Shown: positions 31,305-40,317 of the stretch, one piece after another
How positions within the stretch are numbered: position 1 is the first letter of the stretch
Layout of the letters: each line of letters opens with the position of its first letter
DNA from: Alphaproteobacteria bacterium
GTDB taxonomy: Bacteria; Pseudomonadota; Alphaproteobacteria; Caulobacterales; Maricaulaceae
DNA: 64,000 bases
Assembly (NCBI GenBank): GCA_024742735.1
Contig: JANSXV010000001.1
Coordinates: 868,001-932,000 of the forward strand
Reading direction: 5' to 3'
Notes under the pieces: model-generated
The model's input: the letters and a program-made list of their open reading frames with translations, nothing else
What the model was told of the DNA's origin: nothing
The model's database searches: none
Position numbers and translations under genes: made by a program

Positions 31305-32012
31305 ATGATTGAATCTGCGCCCGCGCTGCAAATCGCCGATCTCCGTTTCAACTACCGCCATGGCGATGATGTGCTGGCGATTGCCCGGTTCGATGTACGC
31401 GCCGGAGAGCGCCTGTTCCTGCGCGGCGCGAGCGGCTCGGGAAAGTCGACGCTGCTTGGTCTGATTGCAGGCATCCTCTCCCCCCAGGCCGGACGCATCG
31501 AGGTGCTGGGCGAGGACCTGACCACCATGGGTGCGGCGAAGCGGGATGCGTTCCGCGCCGCGCGCCTGGGCGTCATCTTTCAGATGTTCAACCTGCTGCC
31601 CTACCTGCCGGTGGGCCGCAACATCACCCTGCCTTGCCGCTTCTCTCCTGAGAGGGCGCGAAACGCGGCGGACGCGGGCGGCGCGGACGCCGAAGCCCGC
31701 CGCCTGCTTGACCGGCTGGGCCTCGACCCGGCGGAGTTCTGGTTGAAACGCTCCTCCGCCCTGTCGGTGGGTCAGCAGCAGCGCGTGGCCGCAGCGCGCG
31801 CGCTGATCGGGCGTCCGGGGCTGATCCTGGCCGACGAGCCCACCAGCGCGCTGGACGCCGACAGCCGCGACGCCTTCATCGATCTTCTCAAGGAAGAATG
31901 CGCCGCCTCCGGCGCCGCGCTCATCTTCGTCAGCCATGATTCAAGCCTCGCCGATCATTTCGACCGCGCGCTCGACCTGTCTGATCTCAACACCGCGAGC
32001 GTGACGGCATGA
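31305..32012 (+). CDS. ABC transporter ATP-binding protein (LolD/MacB type)
   Basis: A 235-aa ATPase. Walker A is GASGSGKSTLL, the signature motif LSVGQQQR, Walker B LILADEPTSALD, and the H-loop FVSHD. This subfamily pairs with FtsX/MacB-like permeases and drives mechanotransmission, lipoprotein or drug transport. Its stop overlaps the next gene by 4 bp (ATGA), so the two are translationally coupled. Confidence 0.93.
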   Translation: MIESAPALQIADLRFNYRHGDDVLAIARFDVRAGERLFLRGASGSGKSTLLGLIAGILSPQAGRIEVLGEDLTTMGAAKRDAFRAARLGVIFQMFNLLPYLPVGRNITLPCRFSPERARNAADAGGADAEARRLLDRLGLDPAEFWLKRSSALSVGQQQRVAAARALIGRPGLILADEPTSALDADSRDAFIDLLKEECAASGAALIFVSHDSSLADHFDRALDLSDLNTASVTA

Positions 32013-33274
32013 GCGGCGCCCGTTTCCCGATCCTGTCCCTGGCCTTGCGCTCGATCTTGAACCGGGCGGGCACGGCGCTTCTGACCATCCTGACCGTCGC
32101 GATCTCGGTGACGCTGTTTCTGGGCGTGGAGAAGATCCGCCACGGCGCACGGGCCAGCTTTGAGAACACCATCTCCGGCGTCGACCTCATCGTGGGCGCG
32201 CGTTCAAGCCCGGTGAATCTTCTGCTCTACTCGGTCTTCCATATCGGGGACGCGACCAACAACATCACCTGGGAAAGCTATCAGGCCGTGGCCGGCGCCC
32301 CGAACGTGGCGTGGACCGTACCGGTGAGTCTGGGCGACTCCCACCGGGGCTATCGCGTCGTCGGCACGACGCCGGGCTATTTCGAGCACTACGAGTACGG
32401 CTCAGGCCGCAGCCTGACCTTCGCTGAAGGCGCATCCTTCGCTGATCTGTTCGACGCGGTCGTCGGCGCCGAGGTCGCCCGCGAACTGGGCTATGAGACC
32501 GGCCAGGAGATCGTCGTCGCCCACGGCATGGGCTCGGTCAGTTTCGTCGAGCATGACGCCAACCCGTTCACCATCACCGGAGTGCTCGCGCCCACCGGCA
32601 CGCCCGTGGACCGCTCGGTCTTCGTCACGCTGGAAGCCATCGAAGCCATCCACCTGGAAGGCTCGACCGGACGGGGAACCGCTCTGCCCGCCGACCAGCT
32701 GCGCGCCATGGATCTCGCGCCGGAGCAGATCACGGCCTTCTTTGTAGGGCTGGACACGCCGGTCGCGGCCCTGCGCCTGCAAAGGCAGGTGAACACCTAT
32801 CCCGAGGAACCGCTGCAGGCCGTGATTCCAGGCGTCGCCCTGGCCCAGCTGTGGAGCGTCATCGGCGCGGCGGAGCGGACCCTGGCCGCCGTCGCGGCCT
32901 TCGTGGTTCTGACCGGCCTTGTGTCCATCCTGACCGCCATTCTGACCAGCCTGAACGAGCGCCGGCGGGAAATGGCGATCCTGCGCGCCCTGGGCGCACG
33001 GCCCCATCACGTCTTCATCCTTCTGGTAGCCGAAAGCGCGCTGTTGGCGCTGGCCGGCGCGGTGATCGGGACCGGGTTGACCTATGCGGGTCTTGCCGGG
33101 TTCTCACCCCTGCTGGAGGCCCGGTTCGGAATTCTCATTCCCCAATTGCTGCCCGGTCTCTACGATCTGGCCATTGTCGGGCTTGTGACCGCCGCTGCGG
33201 CGGTGCTGGGCGCTGGCCCCGCCTGGCGGGCCTATCGCCATTCGCTGGCTGACGGCATGACGATCCGGGTTTGA
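32009..33274 (+). CDS. FtsX/MacB-family ABC permease
   Basis: A 421-aa protein. One N-terminal helix (LTILTVAISVTLFLGVEKI) is followed by a large periplasmic domain, then three C-terminal helices around LAAVAAFVVLTGLVSILTAILTSLNERRREMAILRALGA. The NERRREMAILRALGA coupling helix is the FtsX-domain signature. With the ATPase it likely makes a four-helix transporter or effector; I see no partner adaptor protein, so its cargo cannot be named. Confidence 0.92.
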   Translation: MSGARFPILSLALRSILNRAGTALLTILTVAISVTLFLGVEKIRHGARASFENTISGVDLIVGARSSPVNLLLYSVFHIGDATNNITWESYQAVAGAPNVAWTVPVSLGDSHRGYRVVGTTPGYFEHYEYGSGRSLTFAEGASFADLFDAVVGAEVARELGYETGQEIVVAHGMGSVSFVEHDANPFTITGVLAPTGTPVDRSVFVTLEAIEAIHLEGSTGRGTALPADQLRAMDLAPEQITAFFVGLDTPVAALRLQRQVNTYPEEPLQAVIPGVALAQLWSVIGAAERTLAAVAAFVVLTGLVSILTAILTSLNERRREMAILRALGARPHHVFILLVAESALLALAGAVIGTGLTYAGLAGFSPLLEARFGILIPQLLPGLYDLAIVGLVTAAAAVLGAGPAWRAYRHSLADGMTIRV

Positions 33275-33290
33275 GGACAGGCGCGCTGGG

Positions 33291-34190
33291 ATGGACTGGG
33301 ACAAGCTGAAGACCTTTCACGCCGCCGCCGAGGCCGGCTCGCTGACGGGCGCAGCAGATCTGCTGCACCTGTCGCAGTCGGCGGTCAGCCGTCAGATCAG
33401 CGCTCTGGAGACCGATCTTGGCGTGAAGCTGTTTCACCGTCACACGCGCGGCCTGCTGCTGACCGAGCCGGGCCGGGTCCTGTTCGAAGCCGCCGGAGAA
33501 ATCCATGCCCGCGTGACGCTGGCGGATGCGTCCCTGCAGGATCTGCGCGACGAGCCGAGCGGGACCCTTCGGGTGACCGCGCCCACGGCGCTGGGCGCCA
33601 TCTGGCTGGCGCCGCGCCTGGCGCGCTTCTACGCGGCCTACCCGCAGATCCGCATCCGGCTGCTGTTGCTTGATCATGAGCTGGACATCTCCAACCTGGA
33701 GGCCGACGTCGCCATCCGGCCCTGGGCGTCCAGCCAGAACGACGTCATCCAGCGCAAGCTGATGCAGGTCGACCAGCACCTCTACGCCTCGGCCTCGTAT
33801 CTTAAGCGCAAGGGTGAACCGGACGGGCTGGATGATCTCGACCGCCACGACTATGTCGCCTATGGCCCGCGTCATCTGGCGCCCATCCCGAACCTGAACT
33901 GGCATCTGGCGCTCGGCCGCAAGGAGGGCGAGCGTCCCCGCGAGCCGCTGATCGAGGCCAATACGATCAACGGCATGATGAAGGCGGCCGAGGCAGGGCT
34001 GGGTCTGGCAGGACTGCCGGATTACGTGGCGCGGGAAAACGACCGTCTGATCCGGGTCATGCCTGAACAGGCCGGCCCGCCCTTCGAGGTCTATCTGCTT
34101 TATCCTCAGGAGCTGCGCGGCTCGCGCCGGGTCGCCGCCTTCGGCGAATTCCTGAACGACGAAGTGAAGGCCTGGCGCGAGGAAGCCTAG
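33291..34190 (+). CDS. LysR-family transcriptional regulator
   Basis: A 299-aa protein. The winged helix-turn-helix (MDWDKLKTFHAAAEAGSLTG, LLHLSQSAVSRQISALE) is followed by a type 2 periplasmic-binding effector domain. It starts 16 bp after the ABC permease. Its stop overlaps the stop of the convergent gene in a CTAG. No divergent target is adjacent. Confidence 0.9.
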   Translation: MDWDKLKTFHAAAEAGSLTGAADLLHLSQSAVSRQISALETDLGVKLFHRHTRGLLLTEPGRVLFEAAGEIHARVTLADASLQDLRDEPSGTLRVTAPTALGAIWLAPRLARFYAAYPQIRIRLLLLDHELDISNLEADVAIRPWASSQNDVIQRKLMQVDQHLYASASYLKRKGEPDGLDDLDRHDYVAYGPRHLAPIPNLNWHLALGRKEGERPREPLIEANTINGMMKAAEAGLGLAGLPDYVARENDRLIRVMPEQAGPPFEVYLLYPQELRGSRRVAAFGEFLNDEVKAWREEA

Positions 34191-35182
34191 CGCTCCTCGT
34201 CGTCCCGGCTGCGGTCGGCCGCCGCGCGGGCAGCCAACGCCTCGCCATCGGTCAGCGCTGCGTTGGCCGCGCGCTCGTACAACTGCGCCGCCTCCTGACC
34301 GCGCCCCTGAGCCTCGCGAATGCGCGCCAGGCCGATGGCCGCGCGAAAGTGCGTCGGATCGAACGCCAGCACCCGCTCATAGAGCCCCGCCGCGTTGTCA
34401 CGAGCCGCCGGTCCGAGGCCGGCCAGACAATCGGCATGCCGGGTCAACGCATCGAGATCCCACGGGCTCTCCTGCACCGCCGCCGCTGTGGCGTCGCACG
34501 GGCCGGATTGCTCGGGACCGGCCCCGACGCCAGCTTCCGCAGAACCGGCGTCGGCGCGCCCGTCATCTCGACCCGCTGGCGGCGGAAGATCGGGCATCGA
34601 GGCCGGTTCGAGAGTCGAGGGCGCGACGTCACGAGCCGCCCAGGCCTGAGCGCCGTGCTGTCCGTCCGCAGCCTCCTCCGGCATCGGCCCTGACGCCGCA
34701 TCGCCGATACCATGACCGGACGCCGTGCGGCCGTCTGCGCTCGACGGTGTCGAGGAACGGCGACTCTCGCCGTCATAAGCAACCGCATGGGGGGCGCGCG
34801 CAGGGGTGTCGCCGCTCAGCCGGCCATCCAGCGCGATCCAGACCCCGCCTTGGCGCAGCTCGGCCTCGGCGCTTGCAAAATCACCCTCCAGGATAAGCTG
34901 TGCGCCGGTCTCTCCCGGCGTCGCCGTCACCCTCCGCAAGGGCCCGCCATTGACCGGAATGATCCGGCGCGCCTCGTCCAGCGATACGCCGGCGAGCATC
35001 AGGGAGAGCCGTCCCGGGGCGCTCAGCGCCTCGATCCCTTGCGGCGCCGCGTCCAGCGCGATCCAGACATGGGGACCGCCCCGATCCACGATCATTACAT
35101 CGCGTACGCCGTCAGCCTGGGCCGCAGCCAGGGGTGCGGCGGCGGCAAGCGCGGACGCCATGAGGAGATCGCGAACGGTCAT
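34187..35182 (-). CDS. Exported AMIN-like and TPR-repeat protein
   Basis: A 331-aa protein. A signal peptide is visible (ASALAAAAPLAAAQA). The N-terminal part (VRDVMIVDRGGPHVWIALDA) resembles an AMIN domain (peptidoglycan or secretin-associated). A Pro/Ala/Asp-rich disordered middle of about 130 residues follows, then TPR-like helices near the C-terminus (AAGLYERVLAFDPTHFRAAIGLARIREAQGRGQEAAQLYERA). It probably acts in envelope assembly. It is 34 bp downstream of a lipoprotein gene on the same strand. Confidence 0.65.
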   Translation of the reverse strand: MTVRDLLMASALAAAAPLAAAQADGVRDVMIVDRGGPHVWIALDAAPQGIEALSAPGRLSLMLAGVSLDEARRIIPVNGGPLRRVTATPGETGAQLILEGDFASAEAELRQGGVWIALDGRLSGDTPARAPHAVAYDGESRRSSTPSSADGRTASGHGIGDAASGPMPEEAADGQHGAQAWAARDVAPSTLEPASMPDLPPPAGRDDGRADAGSAEAGVGAGPEQSGPCDATAAAVQESPWDLDALTRHADCLAGLGPAARDNAAGLYERVLAFDPTHFRAAIGLARIREAQGRGQEAAQLYERAANAALTDGEALAARAAADRSRDDEER

Positions 35183-35216
35183 GGCCGAATGTCTGGCGCG
35201 AGTCGGCCCGTGCCGC

Positions 35217-36086
35217 CTAGCCGAACGGGGCTTCGCCCGGTTCTCCGGCCATCCCGCCTGAGCAGACGTCCTGGCCCAGCGCGCCGATCAGCGCACCGTC
35301 AGGCGTCTGGACCCGCTCATAGAGATAGCAGCCGTCGCCGGCCGAGGGCATGCGTCCCGGCGCGAAGACCGGATCGCCTTCGCCGGCCTGAGGTTCGGCC
35401 CGTTCCGGCACGACGCTCCAGCGTACGCGCTCGCCGCTGACCGCGCAGTCCCAGCGCCCGCGCTCCTCGAAGCGATAGCGCAGCACCTGCACGCCATCCT
35501 CGGTGCGCGCATGAATGACATGCCCCCCGCCCCGGCGCACGAAGGCCATGGACGAACTGGCGGCATCGGCCTGACAGGCTTCAACGGCGCCCAGATAGCG
35601 CGGCAGGCTCTCGCTCCAGCTGATGACCGGACCGGTCTCGCGCGCGCAGCCCTGATAGACCGTGCGCCCGGCCTGAACGCGCGCGAAGCGGGCATGCATC
35701 CGTCCGCCGGCTTCACAGGGGCCTGAGGTAAGCGCCACTTCCATGTCGACGCCGCGATCGGACAGGCCTTCGAAGCGCTGAACCCCGTCTGCGAGCCATT
35801 CTGCTTCCAGATCGAGCTCCGCGATCAGCATCGGCGCCCCGTCCACGGCGTGGCGGTAGGTCACGATCGGCCGGCCCGCGCGCTCTTCAAAGACCAGATC
35901 CCCGGAAAACTCCATGCCGTTGATCTGATAGCCCGGCGGCTCTGCGCGCGTGGCGGCCGGTGCAGGCGCGCTGGCCGTCGCAGCCCCGAAGTCAGACGCG
36001 ACCGGACCGGGCCCGGTCGAAGCGCACGCGGCGGCGAAACCAGCCAGCCCGGCGGCGGCGAGAAGTCTTGTGACACGCGGCGTCAT
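35217..36086 (-). CDS. Putative lipoprotein, unknown function
   Basis: A 289-aa protein with an export signal ending LAGFAAACAS (lipobox-like). After a Pro/Ala linker comes a region with several cysteines (SGPCEAGG, YQGCARE, VEACQADA, RWDCAVSG, GDGCYLYE, GQDVCSGG), which suggests disulfides in the periplasm. I recognise no family. It is probably co-transcribed with the AMIN/TPR gene and divergent from the methyltransferase. Confidence 0.65.
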   Translation of the reverse strand: MTPRVTRLLAAAGLAGFAAACASTGPGPVASDFGAATASAPAPAATRAEPPGYQINGMEFSGDLVFEERAGRPIVTYRHAVDGAPMLIAELDLEAEWLADGVQRFEGLSDRGVDMEVALTSGPCEAGGRMHARFARVQAGRTVYQGCARETGPVISWSESLPRYLGAVEACQADAASSSMAFVRRGGGHVIHARTEDGVQVLRYRFEERGRWDCAVSGERVRWSVVPERAEPQAGEGDPVFAPGRMPSAGDGCYLYERVQTPDGALIGALGQDVCSGGMAGEPGEAPFG

Positions 36087-36161
36087 CGATACAGGCTCCA
36101 GCTCTCAACGAAGACAGCCTACTCGCAGGCGCACGCCTGCAAAAGCGGCTATGCTCACGCG

Positions 36162-37325
36162 ATGGCGATTGATTCCCGATACGGCTTTTACGAGTTCTTC
36201 TGCGGCGGCGGGATGGCGCGGCTGGGGCTCGGCCCGCGCTGGCGCTGCGACTTCGCCAACGATATCGATCCGGCCAAGCTCGCCGCCTACGCCGGGAATT
36301 TCGGGAGCGGCGATCTGCGCGCCGGCGACATCGCCAGCGTCACGCCGGACGAACTGCCCGGAGAGGCCGATCTCGCCTGGGCGAGCTTTCCCTGTCAGGA
36401 CCTGTCGCTGGCCGGTCCGCGATCCGGCCTGAAGGGCGAGCGCTCCGGCGTGTTCTACCAGTTCTGGCGCCTGATCGAGGCCTTGAACGAACAGGGCCGC
36501 GCGCCGCGCCTGATCGGAATCGAGAACGTCACGGGGCTGCTGACCTGCTCGGGCGGGGCTGACTTCACCGCCCTGTGCGAGGCGCTGGATGCGGGCGGCT
36601 ATCGCTTCGGCGCGCTGGAGATCGACGCGCGCTGGTTCCTGCCGCAAAGCCGGCCCCGGCTGTTCGTGACCGCCCTGCGCAAGGACATCCCGATCCCGGA
36701 CGACCTGGTTCTGGAGTCAGCGCCCGACAGCCTGTCGCCCTTCCACACGAGGGCCGTGCACCGCGCCGCTCAAAGCCTGCCTGAGCCCCTGAAGAGAAGC
36801 TGGGTCTGGTGGGCCCTGCCTGTTCCGCCCATCCCCAATCGTCAGCTGGAAGACGTGCTGGAGCCGCCGCGCCGCGTCGCCTGGCACAGCCCGGAAGAGA
36901 CCCGGCGCTTCATCACGCTCATGAGCAAGGCGAACAGCGAGAAGCTCTCCGAGATCAAGCGCAGCGGCGAAGCGAAGGTCGGAGCGCTCTACCGCCGGAC
37001 GCGAGTGGAGAAAGGCGAGAAGGTCCAGCGCGCCGAAGTGCGCTTTGACGGCCTGGCCGGATGCCTGCGCACCCCCGGCGGAGGATCCTCGCGCCAGTTC
37101 ATCATGACCGTGAAGGGCCGCCGGGTGCGCACACGCTCCCTGACCGGACGCGAGTATGCCCGCCTGATGGGCCTGCCGGACGAGTACCGCCTGCCCACTC
37201 GAGAGAGCGCCGCCCTGCACCTGTCCGGGGACGGCGTGGCGGTGGATGTGGTCAGCTTCCTGCGGTCCCACCTGTTCGAACCGGTGCTGGAGCACGCGCG
37301 CAGCACGGCGGTCGCGGCGGAGTAG
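36162..37325 (+). CDS. C5-cytosine DNA methyltransferase
   Basis: A 387-aa enzyme. Motif I is GFYEFFCGGGMARLGLG, the catalytic SFPCQDLSLAG puts the nucleophile at C78, motif VI is GIENVTG and motif VIII is QSRPRLF. The recognition region follows near residues 220-310. It methylates cytosine at C5 in a specific DNA sequence that cannot be read from the protein. No restriction endonuclease gene is seen. The ATG at 36162 is chosen by homology. A Vsr gene is two genes downstream. Confidence 0.93.
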   Translation: MAIDSRYGFYEFFCGGGMARLGLGPRWRCDFANDIDPAKLAAYAGNFGSGDLRAGDIASVTPDELPGEADLAWASFPCQDLSLAGPRSGLKGERSGVFYQFWRLIEALNEQGRAPRLIGIENVTGLLTCSGGADFTALCEALDAGGYRFGALEIDARWFLPQSRPRLFVTALRKDIPIPDDLVLESAPDSLSPFHTRAVHRAAQSLPEPLKRSWVWWALPVPPIPNRQLEDVLEPPRRVAWHSPEETRRFITLMSKANSEKLSEIKRSGEAKVGALYRRTRVEKGEKVQRAEVRFDGLAGCLRTPGGGSSRQFIMTVKGRRVRTRSLTGREYARLMGLPDEYRLPTRESAALHLSGDGVAVDVVSFLRSHLFEPVLEHARSTAVAAE

Positions 37326-37329
37326 AGCG

Positions 37330-38511
37330 ATGCGCATCGCGGTCATCGGCAGCGGGATTGCGGGCCTGGCCAGCGCGACGCACCTCTCCCGGGCCGGTCA
37401 TGACGTCACGATCTTCGAACGCTTCGAAACGCCCCAGCCCGTCGGCGCCGGACTGCTGCTCCAGCCCTCAGGCCTCGCCGCGCTCGAGACGCTAGGCCTG
37501 CGCAGCGAGGCCGAGAGGCGCGGGGCACGCGTTTCCCGACTGATCGGACGCACGCCGAAGGGACGGCCGGTGCTGGACCTGCGCTATGCCGACGGCAAGC
37601 CCGGCGATATCGGCATCGGCATTCACCGCGCCAGCCTGTTCACCCTGCTCCATGACGCCGCCCGGGACAGCGGCGCGGCCTGGCGGGCCGGTTCGGGCGT
37701 GGCGGAGATCGCCGACATGGAGGGCGCCCCGCGCCTGATCCTGGAGACCGGCGAGGAGACCGAGGCGTTTGATCTGGCCATCGTGTCGGACGGCGCGCAC
37801 TCGCAGCTGCGCCATGCGGTCTGTCCGAGCACGCGCGAGCACCTCTATCCCTGGGGCGCGGTCTGGGCGATCCGGCCGGATCCCGACGGGTTGCGCGATG
37901 GGGAGCTGGATCAGGTCTATGACGGGTGCCGCATCATGATCGGCCTCCTGCCCGTGGGCGATAACCCGGCTGATCCGCAAGGCCGACCCGGAGTGAGCTT
38001 CTTCTGGTCGCTGCGCACCGACGCCCTGCCCGCCTGGCGCGCCGCGGGGCTTGAGGCCTTCAAGGCGGAGGTGGCGCGGTACTGGCCGCGCGCGGGCGCG
38101 GCGATCGCGGATGTGGAGGACGCCGACGCCTTTGCGCCGGCGAAGTATCGCGACGGGGTCTGCCCGACCTGGCGGCGCGGAAACACGATCCTGATCGGGG
38201 ACGCCGCCCACGCCATGAGCCCGCAGCTGGGCCAGGGCGCGAACCTGGCGCTGTGCGACGCCGCCGCCCTGGCTGACGCGCTGAGAGACCACGCACCGCT
38301 GACCCGCGCTCTGCCCGCCTTCGAGGCGGCCCGCAGCCCGGCGACGACCTATTACACCCTCATGAGCCGGGCGCTGACGCCGGTCTTCCAGTCCGGCTCC
38401 CGCGTGATCGGCTGGCTGCGCGATCTTTTGATGCCGCTGGGCTGCCGCCTGCCGGGGATCCGGAACTGGATGGCCTGGACGCTGGCCGGGCGCGGCCGGG
38501 TTCCATGGTGA
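37330..38511 (+). CDS. FAD-dependent monooxygenase (UbiH/PHBH-like)
   Basis: A 393-aa flavoprotein. The Rossmann FAD site is VIGSGIAGLASATHLSRAGH, the middle DLAIVSDGAHSQLR is the DG motif, and IGDAAHAMSPQLGQGANL is the GD motif of the class A hydroxylases. It starts 4 bp after the methyltransferase stop and overlaps the vsr start by 7 bp, so it lies inside the same operon. What it hydroxylates is unknown, and a DNA or base substrate is only a thought prompted by context. Confidence 0.9.
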   Translation: MRIAVIGSGIAGLASATHLSRAGHDVTIFERFETPQPVGAGLLLQPSGLAALETLGLRSEAERRGARVSRLIGRTPKGRPVLDLRYADGKPGDIGIGIHRASLFTLLHDAARDSGAAWRAGSGVAEIADMEGAPRLILETGEETEAFDLAIVSDGAHSQLRHAVCPSTREHLYPWGAVWAIRPDPDGLRDGELDQVYDGCRIMIGLLPVGDNPADPQGRPGVSFFWSLRTDALPAWRAAGLEAFKAEVARYWPRAGAAIADVEDADAFAPAKYRDGVCPTWRRGNTILIGDAAHAMSPQLGQGANLALCDAAALADALRDHAPLTRALPAFEAARSPATTYYTLMSRALTPVFQSGSRVIGWLRDLLMPLGCRLPGIRNWMAWTLAGRGRVPW

Positions 38512-38945
38512 GCCGCAAGGCCGCCACCCCTGCGTCCTCCACCGACGTGTTCACGCCCGAACAGCGCTCGCGCGTCATGGGCCGGGTGAAGGGCAAGAAT
38601 ACGGAGCCGGAGATGACGGTCCGCCGGCTGACCCACGCGCTCGGCTACCGCTTCCGCCTGCACAGGACGGAGCTGCCCGGCTCGCCCGATCTGGTGTTTC
38701 CCGGCCGCCGGAAAGTCATCTTTGTCCATGGCTGCTTCTGGCACGGCCATGACTGCCCCCGAGGCTCCCGCCAGCCCAAGCAGAACGCGGACTACTGGCG
38801 CGCCAAGTTCGCCCGCAATGTCGAGCGCGACCGCCAGGCCGTCGCAAAGCTGGGCGATCAGGGCTGGGAAGCGCTGACGCTCTGGGAATGCGAGCTGAAG
38901 GATGTCGAGGCGCTGAAAGAGAGGCTGGAGGGGTTCTTGTCCTAA
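38505..38945 (+). CDS. vsr: Very short patch repair (Vsr) mismatch endonuclease
   Basis: A 146-aa protein of usual Vsr length. RSRVMGRVKGKNTEPEM and RTELPGSPDLVFPGRRKVIFVHGCFWHGHDC carry the Vsr core with catalytic Asp and zinc-binding Cys/His residues. Vsr nicks T:G mismatches made by deamination of 5-methylcytosine, so it normally accompanies a cytosine methyltransferase, as here. The ATG overlaps the monooxygenase by 7 bp, and its end overlaps the convergent LysR stop by 4 bp. Confidence 0.95.
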   Translation: MVSRKAATPASSTDVFTPEQRSRVMGRVKGKNTEPEMTVRRLTHALGYRFRLHRTELPGSPDLVFPGRRKVIFVHGCFWHGHDCPRGSRQPKQNADYWRAKFARNVERDRQAVAKLGDQGWEALTLWECELKDVEALKERLEGFLS

Positions 38946-39838
38946 AGCCCGTCCCTGAACCAGACCGCCAGGTGGTCGACGAAAAGGCGGACGCGGTGGG
39001 CGAGATAGCGGTTGGAGGGGAAGAGCGCCCACATTTCACGACCGTCCGGGGTCCAGTCCTCCAGCACCTTGACGACCCGTCCATCCTTCACCGCCGGATC
39101 CGCCGCCCAGGCGGGAAGACACGCCATCCCGGCCCCGGCGCAGGCCGCCGCCACGGCGGCGCGCGCGCCGTTGAGGCTCAGCCGGCCATTGATCTTGACC
39201 TCGGCGGTCTCCTCGCCGCGATGGAAACGCCACAGGTTCGGCGCAGGCCGGTTGCGGTCCACGACGCAGTCATGGCGCGACAGGTCGGACGGATGCGCCG
39301 GCGCGCCGGCGGCCTGCAGATACGCTTCGCTCGCCACCAGCGCCATGGGCGCGTCGGCGAGCTTCTTGGCGATCAGGCTGGAGTCGGTCAGCGCGCCGAT
39401 GCGCACGGCCACATCAAACCCCTCATCGACCAGATCGACCATGCGGTCGGCCAGCTCCAGGCGCACCTCCACGCTCGGCCACCGCTCCATGAAGGCGGTG
39501 ACCGGGGCGAGCAGGCGCTCCGCGCCGAAATCCACCGGCGCGGCGACGCGCAGCACGCCCGCAGCCGCAGCCTGCTCCGCCACCAGCCCGTTCTCGATCA
39601 CCTCATATTCCGACAGCCAGGGCCGCACCCGCTCCAGCAGGGCGCGGCCGGCGTCGGTCAGGCGCACCGAGCGCGTCGTGCGCTCCAGAAGTCGCGCCTG
39701 CATGCGGTCCTCAAGCGCGGAAATCTGTTTCGAGGCCGCGCCGGGCGTGAGACCCTGACGATCGGCGGCCTTGGTGAAGCTTTCCAGCTCGGCCACGGCG
39801 GAAAACAGGCGCAGGGCGTCGATGCGGTCCATACTCAT
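38942..39838 (-). CDS. LysR-family transcriptional regulator
   Basis: A 298-aa protein starting MSMDRIDALRLFSAVAELESF, with the helix-turn-helix GLTPGAASKQISALEDRMQ and an effector domain (VDFGAERLLAPVTAFMERWPSVEVRLEL). This subgroup (CrgA-like) includes regulators of efflux and catabolism. The target is unknown; instead of a divergent gene, its promoter faces the hairpin-rich region described below. Confidence 0.9.
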   Translation of the reverse strand: MSMDRIDALRLFSAVAELESFTKAADRQGLTPGAASKQISALEDRMQARLLERTTRSVRLTDAGRALLERVRPWLSEYEVIENGLVAEQAAAAGVLRVAAPVDFGAERLLAPVTAFMERWPSVEVRLELADRMVDLVDEGFDVAVRIGALTDSSLIAKKLADAPMALVASEAYLQAAGAPAHPSDLSRHDCVVDRNRPAPNLWRFHRGEETAEVKINGRLSLNGARAAVAAACAGAGMACLPAWAADPAVKDGRVVKVLEDWTPDGREMWALFPSNRYLAHRVRLFVDHLAVWFRDGL

Positions 39839-39875
39839 CTTTCCGTATGGGAAATATTACTCGTGCGTCTCCGCT

Positions 39876-39902
39876 ATTATATTCCAAGCAAGCCTGTGTC
39901 AT
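39876..39902 (-). promoter_or_regulatory. Predicted promoter of the 38.9-kb LysR gene
   Basis: On the minus strand a perfect TATAAT (39876-39881) is preceded, with a short 15-bp spacer, by ATGACA (39897-39902). It lies about 40 bp before the LysR start. Confidence 0.5.
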
Positions 39903-40091
39903 CTCCTTTCCTGACGGCCTTGAAGCCAAGGCCGCGCGCGGAAACGTCGGATGCGGCGGTGAGCAGCCTCGCCTTCCCGGACTGAGCGGCCCGCCCGGCA
40001 GACCGCAGCGTGCAGGAATGGAGGGGCCTTCGTCGACGAAGACGCAGGCATCTTGAATATAGGGAAAGTAAAAGGCGCACATGCCTACCGC

Positions 40092-40317
40092 CCGTCCCTC
40101 CACCCCGAGGGATGGAAGCGGCGGGCGGCGGCTTTGCTCCGGGGGCGAACCATCTCTGGCGCGATCCCTTTGCCTAGCGTCGGACTCTACCAGTCCGATC
40201 AGTACGTTCGGTCTCCCGACCGCACTGCCCGGGACGGCGGGTCTGCGTGCGCGACCCTCGAGCCCGGCTGTCTCCGGTTCGCCGTCCTTCCGCGTTTCCG
40301 CGCCGGGGCGGCTCCCC
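40092..40317 (-). ncRNA. Candidate structured RNA (six hairpins) in a 580-bp gene-free region
   Basis: Between the LysR start (39838) and the next gene (40421) I see no convincing coding sequence. The part 40092-40317 holds six hairpins: 40092-40115 (9 bp, one wobble), 40179-40199 (8 bp), 40209-40222 (5 bp), 40239-40257 (5 bp), 40291-40302 (4 bp) and 40305-40317 (4 bp). Read on the minus strand, two loops are GNRA tetraloops (GGGA and GAAA), which favours a minus-strand RNA. A weak promoter, TTGACC-N17-TTAACG (40331-40359), lies upstream on that strand. I could not match RNase P, tmRNA, 6S, SRP RNA or a known riboswitch. Ends are unknown. Confidence 0.4.

Noticed and set aside
40092-40317. 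The hairpin region as tmRNA or RNase P RNA
   Set aside because: No tag-peptide reading frame, no T-loop/acceptor pair and none of the RNase P core motifs could be found on either strand.
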